From positions 248,001 to 312,000 of the forward strand of contig NZ_BSSV01000002.1 in assembly GCF_030161435.1 (NCBI RefSeq): DNA of 64,000 nt, given 5' to 3'. Shown in pieces: positions 1 to 8,833 of the stretch. A model generated the notes under the pieces. The model was not told where the DNA came from, did no database searches, and saw nothing but the letters and a program-made list of their open reading frames with translations. Position 1 is the stretch's first letter, and each line of letters starts with the position of its first letter. This DNA comes from Thalassotalea loyana. GTDB taxonomy: Bacteria > Pseudomonadota > Gammaproteobacteria > Enterobacterales > Alteromonadaceae. The position numbers and the translations under genes were made by a program.

Positions 1-101
<101 letters not shown>

Positions 102-109
102 CAGATAAT

Positions 110-138
110 AAAAAAGGAGCGATTAAGCTCCTTTTTTA
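110..138. terminator. Bidirectional rho-independent terminator
   Basis: Stem GGAGC (116-120) pairs with GCTCC (127-131) around the loop GATTAA. It is flanked by A6 on the left and T6 on the right, so it can end both the ferredoxin gene from the left and the dehydratase gene from the right. Confidence 0.85.
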
Positions 139-143
139 TTATT

Positions 144-1319
144 TTATTTTACTGTGACATGTGGTGAGCGTTTAACGACTTCATCGTTTAGTTCAATACC
201 AATACCTGGCGCTTCCGATACTTCAAACACCCCATTTTTAGGCTGTGGATCTTGAATACATAACTCCCTATTCCACGATTTAATTGCATAGGTGTGATGC
301 TCGTGAATTAAGAAATTAGGAATAGCAGTTTCTAAATGCAATGATGCCGCTGTGGCAACAGGTCCACCACAAACATGTGCTTGAATACGTATGTCATATA
401 CATCTGCGTAATCACATACTTTTTTCGCCTCAGTGAATCCTCCACATAAACCAACATCTGGTTGTAGTACGTCGATTGACTGATCTTCAAAATACGGACG
501 GACGTCCCAGCGATGATACAAACGCTCACCACCGGCAATAGGTACCCGTAAATTGTCAGAGACTTTCTTATGCACTTTTGAGTTCAAGTAATTGACTGGT
601 TCTTCAAACATCATGCAGCCAACTTCTTCTATGACCTCTCCCATTTGAATCGCTGATGCCGCCCCCATTAACGAGTGCGCTTCGAATATAATATCGACAT
701 CGTCGCCAACAGCTTCTCTAATTGCTCGCAATCGATTACCAAAAAGCTTCATTTGAGGCTTAGTAAATAGTTTAGTGCGATCAAATGAAGACTCACCATT
801 AGCATCGTAAACAATTGGATCAACCTTAACGCAGTCATAGCCTTCGGCCATCGCTTTATGGGCAGCTTCTGCATATTCTTCAGGCTCAATGAGCTTCTTA
901 CATTCTTTGTCCCAGTCAAACTGAAGCTGACTTGCATAGGTTCTTAATTTCGTATTTACTTTGCCACCAAGTAACTGGTACACAGGTACACCCAATGCTT
1001 TGCCTTTGATATCCCACAATGCGGTATCAATTGCGCTCATTGCTGAATAAAGTACCGGGCCGCCACCTAACCCCCAGAAGCTTTCGCGCAACATACGAGA
1101 CCACAACATTTCAGTTTGAAATGGATCTAAGCCAATCAGCACAGCTTCGGCGATTTCTTTGATCATCGCGGCTGCCGCACTGTGACCCCAGTCATACGCT
1201 AAACCAGCTTCACCTACCCCGCTAATACCTTCGTCAGTGTGAATACGAACAAATACAGGATTCCACGGCGGACGCTCCGGACAGTGGATATCAAAAATTT
1301 CTACATGAGTTACTTTCAT
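144..1319 (-). CDS. Mandelate racemase / sugar-acid dehydratase family enzyme (enolase superfamily)
   Basis: The 391-residue protein has the enolase-superfamily layout: an N-terminal capping domain (about 1-125), then a TIM barrel. Likely metal ligands are E213 (FEAH), E240 (FEEP) and E265 (GGER). K165 in KVDP sits at the end of strand two and H315 in QAHVCGG is the candidate acid/base. The KVDP motif and the C-terminal histidine fit the galactonate/mannonate dehydratase branch, which removes water from sugar acids to give 2-keto-3-deoxy acids; the exact substrate cannot be read from sequence. It lies 15 bases downstream of a class II aldolase gene on the same strand, so the two probably form a small catabolic operon. 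No dedicated sugar transporter or kinase is adjacent. Confidence 0.8.
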   Translation of the reverse strand: MKVTHVEIFDIHCPERPPWNPVFVRIHTDEGISGVGEAGLAYDWGHSAAAAMIKEIAEAVLIGLDPFQTEMLWSRMLRESFWGLGGGPVLYSAMSAIDTALWDIKGKALGVPVYQLLGGKVNTKLRTYASQLQFDWDKECKKLIEPEEYAEAAHKAMAEGYDCVKVDPIVYDANGESSFDRTKLFTKPQMKLFGNRLRAIREAVGDDVDIIFEAHSLMGAASAIQMGEVIEEVGCMMFEEPVNYLNSKVHKKVSDNLRVPIAGGERLYHRWDVRPYFEDQSIDVLQPDVGLCGGFTEAKKVCDYADVYDIRIQAHVCGGPVATAASLHLETAIPNFLIHEHHTYAIKSWNRELCIQDPQPKNGVFEVSEAPGIGIELNDEVVKRSPHVTVK

Positions 1320-1334
1320 TGTTATACCTAAATT

Positions 1335-2105
1335 CTATTGAGCAAAACTTGGATCTGCTTTGTAAACACGGCGAAGCATCGCTGGCCATGATTTTTGTCC
1401 ACCGGTAAGCCCTGAGTGAACGACATTAGCTTGCGCTTTAATGTTATCAACAATCGCCTGTTCAACCATCACGGGTTTCATGCCGGTAGACATAATTTGC
1501 AGCTGCACTTGGCAAGCTCGAGTTAAGTCATACATATGCATAAAGGCATCACCAATTGTTTTACCAAGCGTTAAGCCACCGTGATTACGCAACAACATAA
1601 AGTTCTTGTCGCCTAAGTCTGACTGCAAACGTAACTTTTCATCTGCGTTAACAGCCAAACCTTCATAATCGTGATAACTCATTGATGCTAAAGCAAACAT
1701 TGCATACTGACTTAGCGGTAACAAGCCCTCTTCTAAACTTGCGACGGCAATGGTTTCGTTGTTATGCAAATGGAGCACACACATCGCATCGTGACGCACT
1801 TGATGGACCGCTGAATGAATCGTGAATCCTGCGGGGTTAATATCGAATGGGCTATCATCATCCAAAACGTTGCCATTAATATCGATTTTTACAAGGTTCG
1901 ATGCGGTGATTTCGTCAAACGCCAAACCAAACGCATTAATTAAATAATCATCGGTATCAGGAATGCGTGCAGAGATATGTGTATAAATTAAATCGTCCCA
2001 ACCATGCATAGCAACAAGTCGGTAACAAGCAGCCAAGTCAACACGAGTTTGCCACTCAGCGTCAGAAACTTTGCCTTTTAGAGAAGGTGTTGGAATGTCG
2101 AACAT
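1335..2105 (-). CDS. Class II aldolase/adducin family protein
   Basis: The 256-residue protein matches the class II aldolase/adducin fold. Visible hallmarks are an HLHN motif after a conserved TIHSAVH segment, which supplies Zn2+ ligands, and a later RNHGG motif carrying the third histidine. The L-fuculose-phosphate-aldolase active-site glutamate is not clearly in its usual place, which is common in the uncharacterised subgroup carrying this annotation. The gene starts the putative two-gene unit with the enolase-superfamily dehydratase, and together they could dehydrate and then cleave a sugar acid. Substrate and direction are inference. Confidence 0.8.
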   Translation of the reverse strand: MFDIPTPSLKGKVSDAEWQTRVDLAACYRLVAMHGWDDLIYTHISARIPDTDDYLINAFGLAFDEITASNLVKIDINGNVLDDDSPFDINPAGFTIHSAVHQVRHDAMCVLHLHNNETIAVASLEEGLLPLSQYAMFALASMSYHDYEGLAVNADEKLRLQSDLGDKNFMLLRNHGGLTLGKTIGDAFMHMYDLTRACQVQLQIMSTGMKPVMVEQAIVDNIKAQANVVHSGLTGGQKSWPAMLRRVYKADPSFAQ

Positions 2106-2192
2106 AGCCTGTACTTTTTGTTTTGGATGTCTATATGGCTAACTCTACCTTAGTTTTTTACTCGAATAAAGCATTCAGATGAACAAAAATAG

Positions 2193-2366
2193 CTACATGA
2201 TTCCTCTGATCATAGCGGCAATAAGCAATACAAAAACCAAAATCATAATGATTTTAGAATACTTTCCTTGCTGTTGCTCATCCATAGGTTTGCCGTACTT
2301 TTCACCTAAAAGTACCATCAACGCAACGCCACCAAAGACGCACGCCAGTATTATCAATAACGTCAT
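2193..2366 (-). CDS. Small two-helix inner-membrane protein, 57 aa
   Basis: An ATG at 2366 opens a 57-codon frame ending TAG at 2193-2195. The product starts MTLLIILACVFGG with a hydrophobic segment at about 2-20. A charged linker follows with GEKYGKPMDEQQQGKYSK (about 21-38), then a second hydrophobic segment (about 39-52) and a short basic end. The two-helix hairpin, the charged loop and an AGAGAG ribosome site about 9 bases upstream make it credible as a gene. A 67-codon frame on the other strand in the same place reads cysteine-rich, unstructured protein and is its shadow. I do not recognise the family. It faces the ThrE-like gene head to head. Confidence 0.65.
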   Translation of the reverse strand: MTLLIILACVFGGVALMVLLGEKYGKPMDEQQQGKYSKIIMILVFVLLIAAMIRGIM

Positions 2367-2394
2367 AAACAAACTCTCTTAAATTCTTGATTTG

Positions 2395-2468
2395 TACCAA
2401 TTCAATTTGCTTTGCTCTTACTTCCTCATCGAAGCGATGAATTCACTAAATATTTAATAAAATTGGTA
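2395..2468. repeat. Spaced inverted repeat between divergent genes
   Basis: TACCAATT (2395-2402) and its exact complement AATTGGTA (2461-2468) enclose 58 AT-rich bases in the divergent intergenic region. The interval also holds a small CATCGAAGCGATG palindrome-like core. It could be a miniature repeat element, an operator pair or chance in AT-rich DNA. Copy number elsewhere would decide. Confidence 0.35.
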
Positions 2469-2536
2469 TTGTTACTGCTATTAAAGCATTTTTTAATTAA
2501 AATAGTCATGAGTATTAGTTACAAATTGCGTCAATC

Positions 2537-3760
2537 ATGCCAAAAGCAGCAACTTTTAAACAAAAACGTCGTTTTATCATAGGCCTAGGTAAAGCTTTAC
2601 ATAAGTTTGGTACCAACTCTTTTAGAAGTGAAGCCCACCTACAGCACGTTGCTGACTTTCTCGAATTACGAGCATGGTTCATTATTACACCAACGTCCCT
2701 AACGTTTGTTTTTCTCGATGATGACGACCAAGAACATAACTTTCTTGTCAGAGTTAAACCTAGCGAATTGGATTTAGGATCACTTGCACGTACCGATGAA
2801 CTTGTCGACGAATTGATTTCGGGTAAACGCACCCTCGACGAGTCAATAGAGCGACTTGATGAGATTGCCAACAAACCTAACCCTTACGGTAGGCTATCAA
2901 CGTTAATTGCCTTTGGTGCGTCATCAGGTGCATTCGCAATGTTAATGCACACAAGTTGGAATGACGTAATTTGGTCAACTATTTTGGGGCTAGTCGTCGC
3001 TATTTTAATCTTTTGGTCTGAGCGTTCAAAACGGGTGACTGAAATGCTTGAGCCTTTATCGGCATTAGTTTGTGCATTGGCGGCAAGTGGAATCGCCTCC
3101 TTTGATGCGCATGTTAATGTGCCTCTTGTAGTCCTATCGTCGATTATTGTCTTTATTCCTGGCTTGTCGCTCACGCTCGGTTTATCGGAATTGTCAGCAC
3201 GCCATTTACTCTCCGGCACAGCAAGGATCATGGACGCCATTATGACGTTGTTTAAACTCTACTTTGGCGCCTTCTTGGGTATGTCTATTGGTGGTCTCAT
3301 CTGGCAACCGTTGACGTTTGTAGCATCAACACCATTGGCAAGTTGGACGGCTTGGTTAGCTGTATTTATTCTTTCAACCACGCTAGCCGTATTATTTAGG
3401 CTCAGGAAAAAAGACGCCCCTTGGGCGATTTTAGGTGGTTTTGTCGCCTTTGGTACTAGCCTTTGGGCAAGTGCCTATCTAGGCTACGCACTAGGTGCCT
3501 TTGCAGGAGCATTTGCTTTAGGTGTTTACAGTAATTTATTCTCAAGAGTAATGAATTTACCATCGAGTATCGTATTACTCTTAGGTCTTGTTGTACTTGT
3601 ACCTGGTAGTAAAGTATTTATTGGTTTGAACACAGCTATTTCAGGCAAAGAAATGCTTCACGTACCTGACATTGGTTCACAAACCTTTTTAATTTTTATG
3701 TCGCTTGTGGCAGGTTTAATTTTTTCAAACGTCGCTGTGCGCTCTCGTAAAAGTTTATAA
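2537..3760 (+). CDS. Threonine/serine exporter family protein (ThrE-like, DUF1212)
   Basis: The 407-residue protein joins a soluble N-terminal region (about 1-120; FIIGLGKALHKFG and SEAHLQ motifs, typical of ThrE) to about ten membrane helices (about 120-400). This is the single-chain form of the ThrE exporter, which is split into two proteins (YjjP and YjjB) in some enterics. The family exports amino acids or dicarboxylates; the substrate here is unknown. The neighbouring TetR-type gene starts 18 bases after the stop and probably shares the transcript, suggesting ligand-responsive control. No strong Shine-Dalgarno precedes the ATG. Confidence 0.85.
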   Translation: MPKAATFKQKRRFIIGLGKALHKFGTNSFRSEAHLQHVADFLELRAWFIITPTSLTFVFLDDDDQEHNFLVRVKPSELDLGSLARTDELVDELISGKRTLDESIERLDEIANKPNPYGRLSTLIAFGASSGAFAMLMHTSWNDVIWSTILGLVVAILIFWSERSKRVTEMLEPLSALVCALAASGIASFDAHVNVPLVVLSSIIVFIPGLSLTLGLSELSARHLLSGTARIMDAIMTLFKLYFGAFLGMSIGGLIWQPLTFVASTPLASWTAWLAVFILSTTLAVLFRLRKKDAPWAILGGFVAFGTSLWASAYLGYALGAFAGAFALGVYSNLFSRVMNLPSSIVLLLGLVVLVPGSKVFIGLNTAISGKEMLHVPDIGSQTFLIFMSLVAGLIFSNVAVRSRKSL

Positions 3761-3778
3761 TTTGTAAATAGGAAAATC

Positions 3779-4402
3779 ATGGCAGTATCTAGCACCAATA
3801 AAAAAGCAAAGTATCATCACGGTGACTTACGTGAAGCGTTGATTCAGTCAGCAACGAGTATGATTGAAAAAGATGGTGTGAATAACTTATCTTTGCGTAA
3901 ACTTGCTGAACAGGTCAATGTCTCGCGAACTGCCGCCTACCATCACTTTAAAGATAAACATGATTTACTATGTGCCATCGCTGCTCAAGGCTTCGCTCAA
4001 TGGACGGAAATGGCGGAAACTATCAATAATGATGATTCGCTGTCACCTCAGGAAAAGTTTAAACAATTTTTCTTAAAGTATATTCAGTTTGCTATCGACA
4101 ATTCAGCTATTTACGAGCTCATGTTCGGTCATCAACTATGGCAAAGTGGCGATGATAACAGCACACTAACGAGTGTTTCTTACCCCTGCTTTCAGTACCA
4201 AGTAGAAATGACACGGACGTGGCAACAGCAAGGGATTTTTCCATCATCTGAGAACCCCACTCGTTTAGCGCAAGTAACATGGGCCACTATGCATGGTTTG
4301 GCAAAACTCTACATTGACGGTATCTACACACAAAGCTCAACGATCGAAGAGATGTGTGAAACGGCAATCAATCTGCTCTTAAATAATTCACCTTCCCACT
4401 AA
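3779..4402 (+). CDS. TetR/AcrR family transcriptional regulator
   Basis: The 207-residue protein has the family's N-terminal helix-turn-helix: a YHHGDLREALIQ lead-in, then LSLRKLAEQVNVSRTAAYHH (about 38-57) as the DNA-binding unit. The remaining 140 residues form the helical ligand-binding and dimerisation part, of the TetR_C WHG-like group. AGGA lies 4-5 bases before the ATG. Position directly after the exporter gene suggests it controls that operon; the inducer is unknown. Confidence 0.9.
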   Translation: MAVSSTNKKAKYHHGDLREALIQSATSMIEKDGVNNLSLRKLAEQVNVSRTAAYHHFKDKHDLLCAIAAQGFAQWTEMAETINNDDSLSPQEKFKQFFLKYIQFAIDNSAIYELMFGHQLWQSGDDNSTLTSVSYPCFQYQVEMTRTWQQQGIFPSSENPTRLAQVTWATMHGLAKLYIDGIYTQSSTIEEMCETAINLLLNNSPSH

Positions 4403-4419
4403 GAAGAGCCAATGAAAAC

Positions 4420-4451
4420 AAGAAAGACTACCCATGGTAGCCTTTCTTTCC
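4420..4451. terminator. Bidirectional hairpin terminator
   Basis: Arms AGAAAG-A-CTACC (4421-4432) and GGTAG-CC-TTTCTT (4436-4448) enclose a CAT loop, with T-rich sequence on each strand beyond the stem. It ends the TetR gene and would also end anything arriving on the minus strand. Confidence 0.65.
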
Positions 4452-4463
4452 GTGATTATGAGG

Positions 4464-4604
4464 TTATGACGCCTTATTGGCTACACATGAATTTCCTGAA
4501 AAGTCGACATCGGTCACTTTGTCGGTTTCTTTATCTAGTTTGAAGTAAGTCGTGCAGTGGTAGGTTATTCTCTGCCTTGATATTTTGGTTTGCTTTTTAA
4601 GCAC
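4464..4604 (-). CDS. Possible small protein or gene remnant
   Basis: A minus-strand frame ends here with TAA, 13 bases before a terminator that also works on that strand. Its last ~45 residues (KISRQRITYHC, then YFKLDKETDK, then VDFSGNSC) look like real protein, possibly the tail of a small secreted or lipoprotein-like polypeptide with two cysteines. The frame continues upstream to 4781 but there it overlaps the start of the DUF2878 gene and looks like noise. A GTG at 4604 would give 46 residues. It may be the stump of a deleted gene; no family is recognised. Confidence 0.3.
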   Translation of the reverse strand: MLKKQTKISRQRITYHCTTYFKLDKETDKVTDVDFSGNSCVANKAS

Positions 4605-4686
4605 ATAATATTTTCTCTCAAAGCGATCTAAAAACGCAAAACATACGTTTATAAGTTTATAAGCACGCAAATACCCGGCAAATGAG

Positions 4687-5178
4687 ATGTGGTTAATCAA
4701 CAACTTAGGCTTCAACGCAATTTGGTTCAGTGCGATTTTTTTTGAAAACAGCGCATTACCGTTCGGTATCTTGTTGCTCACGATTCATTGTTGGTACTTC
4801 AGAAAATCGAATGAAATTAACACCGTTGCGCTCGTCATGGTACTCGGTACGATCCTCGACACAGGACTAATGTACTTAGAGGTGTTTAGTTTTAAAGAGC
4901 AAACACTGTTTATCCCTGCTTGGTTAATGCTTATTTGGGCAGCTTTCGGCGCTACCCTAAATCATAGTTTAGCGATACTTAAAGAGCGCAAGTTACTTAC
5001 GCTAGCAATAGGCTTTATCTTCCCGCCATTGAGCTATTTAGCAGGCTACAAATTTGAAGCAGTCAGTTTTGGCTATAGCACGGGTATAACATTAGCAATA
5101 CTCGCGGTTATTTGGGCACCACTTCTGTACGGATTGTTTAGGATCTCTTATGTCAAACACCAACAGCAGCTTGCTTAA
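4687..5178 (+). CDS. DUF2878 membrane protein
   Basis: The 163-residue, mostly hydrophobic protein has about five membrane segments. It starts with MWLINNLGFNAIWF, which fits the DUF2878 N-terminus as I recall it. The function is unknown. It overlaps the next gene by 29 bases, and the third gene also overlaps, so all three are likely translated together. From memory, DUF2878, chalcone-isomerase-like and DUF3833 proteins often sit with cfa-type lipid-modifying genes in Vibrio and Shewanella. Here those enzymes are absent from the neighbourhood. Confidence 0.75.
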   Translation: MWLINNLGFNAIWFSAIFFENSALPFGILLLTIHCWYFRKSNEINTVALVMVLGTILDTGLMYLEVFSFKEQTLFIPAWLMLIWAAFGATLNHSLAILKERKLLTLAIGFIFPPLSYLAGYKFEAVSFGYSTGITLAILAVIWAPLLYGLFRISYVKHQQQLA

Positions 5179-5701
5179 GCTCATAAAACAAGCAACATTG
5201 TGCTCAGCCCTGACGCTGAGTTCAACATTCGCGTATAGCCAGCCCCTTCAACTTAACGAAATTCAATCAACCTACAAAGAGGTAGGAAGCGCCAAATTTC
5301 GCGTGCTTTTTTGGGACATATACCAAAGTCGCCTTGCTAGCCCATCCGGTAAATATGACCCAGACGAAACCTATTTATTTGAGATCACTTATCTACGCGA
5401 TATTAAATCAAAAGATCTTATCGAACGAACCATCGAGCAATGGGAGCACATTGGCCTGGAGGAATCTCAATACCAAGGTTACTTAGGCCACATTCAAGCC
5501 CTATGGCCTGATATTTCCAAAGGTGACAAACTATCAATGTATGTCACTAACGAGCTTACCGCTTTTTACTACAACGATAGCTTCAGAGGCATTGTTGAGG
5601 ACCCTAATTTTGCTGGTGACTTTGTCGCTATCTGGCTAAGTGAAAATACCAGTCAACCCTCCCTTAGACGTCAATTACTTGGAGAAAACAATGCTGAATA
5701 A
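5150..5701 (+). CDS. Periplasmic chalcone-isomerase-like protein
   Basis: The 183-residue protein has a signal peptide (about 1-30, cleavage near FAYSQP). The body has the chalcone-isomerase-like fold pattern: KFRVLFWDIYQSRL, then YLFEITYLRDIKSKDLI and a closing GDFVAIWLSE. The family is not known to isomerise chalcones in bacteria and is thought to bind fatty-acid-like ligands. It starts inside the DUF2878 gene and overlaps the DUF3833 gene by 11 bases. A role in membrane lipid handling is inferred from family and context. Confidence 0.75.
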   Translation: MSNTNSSLLKLIKQATLCSALTLSSTFAYSQPLQLNEIQSTYKEVGSAKFRVLFWDIYQSRLASPSGKYDPDETYLFEITYLRDIKSKDLIERTIEQWEHIGLEESQYQGYLGHIQALWPDISKGDKLSMYVTNELTAFYYNDSFRGIVEDPNFAGDFVAIWLSENTSQPSLRRQLLGENNAE

Positions 5702-6272
5702 TGGTTATAAGCTGAGCAAAACCAAAGCGGCTTTTATTGGCTTATCTGCTGTCATCATTTCCGGCTGCCAAGCACAACTTAACGATTATAATGAGACCCA
5801 GCCTAGTCTGCGTTACGAAACCTACTTTAATGGCCCGATGGTCGCATGGGGCATGGTGCAAGACTTCCAAGGTAAAGTGACCCGGCGCTTTTGTGTTGAA
5901 ATGACAGGAACATGGGAAGATAACGTGGGTCTCCTCGCCGAAACGTTTTATTTTGACGATGGAGAAGTGAGTTATCGCAACTGGCAACTAACAAAAACCA
6001 GTACTAATCAGTATACAGGAGAAGCTGAAGACGTTATTGGTGCAGGCTTTGGCGCGGTTAATGGTTTTGCTGGCAAATGGCAATATACACTTTCTTTAGA
6101 TGTTGACGAAACCAATTACCATTTCGCGCTAGATGACTGGCTATATCAGATTGACGACTATCGGGCTTTCAACAAGGCAGAAATGAAAAAGTTTGGTATT
6201 ACCGTGGCAGAACTTACCTTGTTTTTTGATAAACAAACACCCTTGAGAGCCTGTGATAAAAAAGGCGCTTAA
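5691..6272 (+). CDS. DUF3833 outer-membrane lipoprotein
   Basis: The start at 5691 is preferred because GGAG lies 6 bases upstream and it gives a proper lipoprotein signal: basic start, hydrophobic core and the lipobox ISGC. A longer open frame from 5640 has no such features. The mature protein (about 170 residues) is rich in W, Y and F and contains YFNGPMVAWG and FYFDDGE segments typical of DUF3833. The function is unknown; it is the last gene of the three-gene envelope cassette. Its stop codon lies inside the terminator hairpin. Confidence 0.8.
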   Translation: MLNNGYKLSKTKAAFIGLSAVIISGCQAQLNDYNETQPSLRYETYFNGPMVAWGMVQDFQGKVTRRFCVEMTGTWEDNVGLLAETFYFDDGEVSYRNWQLTKTSTNQYTGEAEDVIGAGFGAVNGFAGKWQYTLSLDVDETNYHFALDDWLYQIDDYRAFNKAEMKKFGITVAELTLFFDKQTPLRACDKKGA

Positions 6273-6284
6273 CACGCCTTTTTT
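6258..6284. terminator. Bidirectional rho-independent terminator
   Basis: A6-GGCG (6258-6267) pairs with CGCC-T6 (6275-6284). It serves the converging DUF3833 and thyA genes and contains the DUF3833 stop codon. Confidence 0.85.
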
Positions 6285-6299
6285 ATATTTGAATTGTCA

Positions 6300-7151
6300 T
6301 TAAACCGCAAATGGATACTTAATCGGTTCATGGCATTGGTAGCCCACCACCTCGAAATCATCGGTAGTCACCCAAGTTTCAATATCTTCTAATGATTTAA
6401 TCTTAGGGTTAATCTTAAGCTGAGGTGCAGGGAATGGCTCACGTTTTAATTGAACATCACGCATTAACTCAAGCTGGTTCTCATAGATATGAGCATTAAC
6501 AATCTTATGGTACGCCTTGCCAGCTTTGTGACCTGTAATTTGTGCCATTAACGCTAACAATACAAAACACTGAATTTGGTTAAAGTTTAAACCTAGCGGC
6601 ACGTCACAGCTTCTTTGTGTGCTATTTAGGTACAAAGTATCGCCTAGTAAAGAAAACTGATGCGAGTACATACATGGTCGCAAGCACCCTAAGTCAAATT
6701 CACCAGGGTTATAGAAGGTGACAATCTCCCCTCTATCATCGATGCCTTTAGATAAGTTATCGACAACTTTCTTAAGTTGATCGAGTGATGAACCATCAGG
6801 ACGTTGCCAAGCACGGCCTTGAACGCCATAAACACGTCCCATGTCATCTTCACCTTTACGAACAGGATTATTTAACCATGCTTCGTTCTCGTTAGCATTG
6901 GCATCCCACGTTTTACAACCTATTTCACGGAATTGAGCCGCACTGTCGTAGCCACGCAGATAACCTAATAGTTCAGCAATAGCCGCTTTATAAAAGCTCT
7001 TACGCGTTGTAATAAGAGGGAACGCATTGTTTGCGACATCGTATTCAAGATCAGCGTTTACCACCGTTAAACACTTGATACCGGTTCGCTTATTCTCAAT
7101 CCAAACGCCTTCATCAACGATGCGCTGACATAAATCTAAATATTGTCTCAT
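6300..7151 (-). CDS. thyA: Thymidylate synthase
   Basis: The enzyme methylates dUMP to dTMP with methylene-tetrahydrofolate. The 283-residue length and sequence match the long Vibrio/Shewanella form rather than the 264-residue E. coli one. The catalytic cysteine is C160 in [10 protein letters not shown]. The nucleotide-binding QRSCDVPLG motif follows at about 179-187 and LNFNQIQ at about 188-194. The gene lies 19 bases downstream of lgt, as in many gammaproteobacteria, and ends at a strong shared terminator. Confidence 0.97.
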   Translation of the reverse strand: MRQYLDLCQRIVDEGVWIENKRTGIKCLTVVNADLEYDVANNAFPLITTRKSFYKAAIAELLGYLRGYDSAAQFREIGCKTWDANANENEAWLNNPVRKGEDDMGRVYGVQGRAWQRPDGSSLDQLKKVVDNLSKGIDDRGEIVTFYNPGEFDLGCLRPCMYSHQFSLLGDTLYLNSTQRSCDVPLGLNFNQIQCFVLLALMAQITGHKAGKAYHKIVNAHIYENQLELMRDVQLKREPFPAPQLKINPKIKSLEDIETWVTTDDFEVVGYQCHEPIKYPFAV

Positions 7152-7170
7152 TATTGACTAGCCTACCCTA

Positions 7171-7980
7171 TTATTTTGATGTCGTATTTACTTGGCGATT
7201 TGAGCCATAAATGATAATGAATAATCCAACAATTACCATAGGCAAGCTTAAGATTTGTCCCATTGAAATATACTCAAAGAAGAAACCCAGGTGATCGTCC
7301 GGCTCTCTAAACAGCTCGACAAACATTCTAAAGATACCGTAACCAATTAAAAACATTCCTGACAGCATACCTGGCGACTGCTTTCTTTTACTCATAAAAT
7401 ACAGAATAAAAAACAACACAACGCCTTCTAAGAAGAATTCATAAAGCTGTGATGGGTGACGTGGTAGTTGCTCAGGGTCGGTAGGAAAAATAAAAGCCCA
7501 CGAAACATCTGTTGGGCGCCCCCATAATTCAGAATTAATGAAGTTACCCAATCTTCCCATTCCGAGTCCAATAGGAACCAATGGAGCAACAAAGTCACCA
7601 ACGGCAAGGAAGTGTTTATTCTCTTTACGAGCAAAAATAAACACTGCAGTAATCACGCCCAATAAACCGCCGTGGAAGGACATGCCACCTTCCCAGACCT
7701 TAAATAGGTATAATGGGTCGGCAAGAAACAGATCAAACTGATAAAACAGCACATAACCAATTCGACCGCCAAGAATAACCCCAAGAAAGCCATAGAATAA
7801 CAAGTCACTAACTTGTTCTCTTGTCCACACCCCGTTGCTCTTATCAGCCGCTTTATTCGCAATGTACATTGCCGCGACAAAACCAATCAGATACATCAAA
7901 CCATACCATCTGACAGCCAATGGGCCGATTGAAAAGATCACTGGATCGATATTAGGAAATTGCAAATACTGCGTTGTCAT
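7171..7980 (-). CDS. lgt: Prolipoprotein diacylglyceryl transferase
   Basis: Lgt adds diacylglycerol from phosphatidylglycerol to the lipobox cysteine of prolipoproteins in the inner membrane. The 269-residue protein has about seven helices, the HGGLLG motif and the family signature GRLGNFINSELWGRP at about 140-155. C-terminal residues around SQLYEFFLEG also match. It sits between the TauE-like permease gene and thyA on one strand. Confidence 0.97.
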   Translation of the reverse strand: MTTQYLQFPNIDPVIFSIGPLAVRWYGLMYLIGFVAAMYIANKAADKSNGVWTREQVSDLLFYGFLGVILGGRIGYVLFYQFDLFLADPLYLFKVWEGGMSFHGGLLGVITAVFIFARKENKHFLAVGDFVAPLVPIGLGMGRLGNFINSELWGRPTDVSWAFIFPTDPEQLPRHPSQLYEFFLEGVVLFFILYFMSKRKQSPGMLSGMFLIGYGIFRMFVELFREPDDHLGFFFEYISMGQILSLPMVIVGLFIIIYGSNRQVNTTSK

Positions 7981-8026
7981 AAAAATTCCACAATTTTTTT
8001 AATTAAATTCAATAGTTAGGCTGTTC

Positions 8027-8824
8027 TTAAGCGAGAAGCATTTCTAACGCTACTAATAATAAGAAACCTGCAAATAGTTTTTTCAAGGTACGAACAGGTA
8101 ATTTACTCGCTAGCTTCACCCCAACTGGAGCAAATAAGAATGAGGTTGATACTATGCCGATTAATGCAGGGACATAAATATAACCTAAACTCCAGCGTGG
8201 TAAATCAGTTTGCTGCGCGCCTGTGATAATAAATCCGAGCGAGCCGAACAATGCTACCATGAGACCACAAGCCGTTGCAGTACCAATAGCTTGCCTGACT
8301 GGCACACTTAAATAACTTAATGTCGGGATCAAAATAACCCCGCCCGAAATCCCCATTAGGCTTGCAATAACCCCCGTAACGGCGCCTACGCCATTTACTT
8401 TCCATTGTTCTGGGTATGGTTTAGTGCGCTCTACCTTAATGGAAATAAGCATGTATACCGCTAATACAATCACTGCACCAGCAAAAATGGCGGTTAGCGC
8501 TTCTGCTGACAATAGTTCAACAATAAATGAGCCTGAAATCGCACCAATACTTACTGCGACCATTAACGGCTTAGCAATATCCCATGGAATATTGGCATTT
8601 TTATGATGCGCAAAAACCGCAGACGACGAAGTAATTACGATTGCTGCAAGAGACGTAGAGAGTGCAATAGGCAATACAAGTTGAGGTTCAACCCCAAATA
8701 ATGGTAACAAGTAAACCAAAGCAGGAACGATGATCAATCCACCACCAATACCTAGCAAGCCCGCTAGAAAACCAACAGACATACCTAGTATTGAGCAAAC
8801 CAAAATAATGGTTAAAGCGATCAT
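8027..8824 (-). CDS. TauE/SafE (DUF81) family sulfite exporter-like permease
   Basis: The 265-residue protein has eight or so helices arranged as two related halves. Each half carries a glycine-rich G-GGG-IVP-like motif: GIGGGLIIVP near the start and GISGGVILIP near the middle. Family members move sulfite, sulfoacetate or other organosulfur anions; the substrate is not evident. It starts 10 bases after ptsP, the same arrangement as in many Vibrio and Shewanella genomes. Confidence 0.88.
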   Translation of the reverse strand: MIALTIILVCSILGMSVGFLAGLLGIGGGLIIVPALVYLLPLFGVEPQLVLPIALSTSLAAIVITSSSAVFAHHKNANIPWDIAKPLMVAVSIGAISGSFIVELLSAEALTAIFAGAVIVLAVYMLISIKVERTKPYPEQWKVNGVGAVTGVIASLMGISGGVILIPTLSYLSVPVRQAIGTATACGLMVALFGSLGFIITGAQQTDLPRWSLGYIYVPALIGIVSTSFLFAPVGVKLASKLPVRTLKKLFAGFLLLVALEMLLA

Positions 8825-8833
8825 AGCTTGAAG

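Noticed and set aside
2179-2382. Plus-strand 67-codon frame
   Set aside because: It is the shadow of the minus-strand membrane protein and reads cysteine- and proline-rich sequence with no fold.
2395-2468. Insertion sequence ends
   Set aside because: There is no transposase frame or target duplication; kept only as a spaced inverted repeat.
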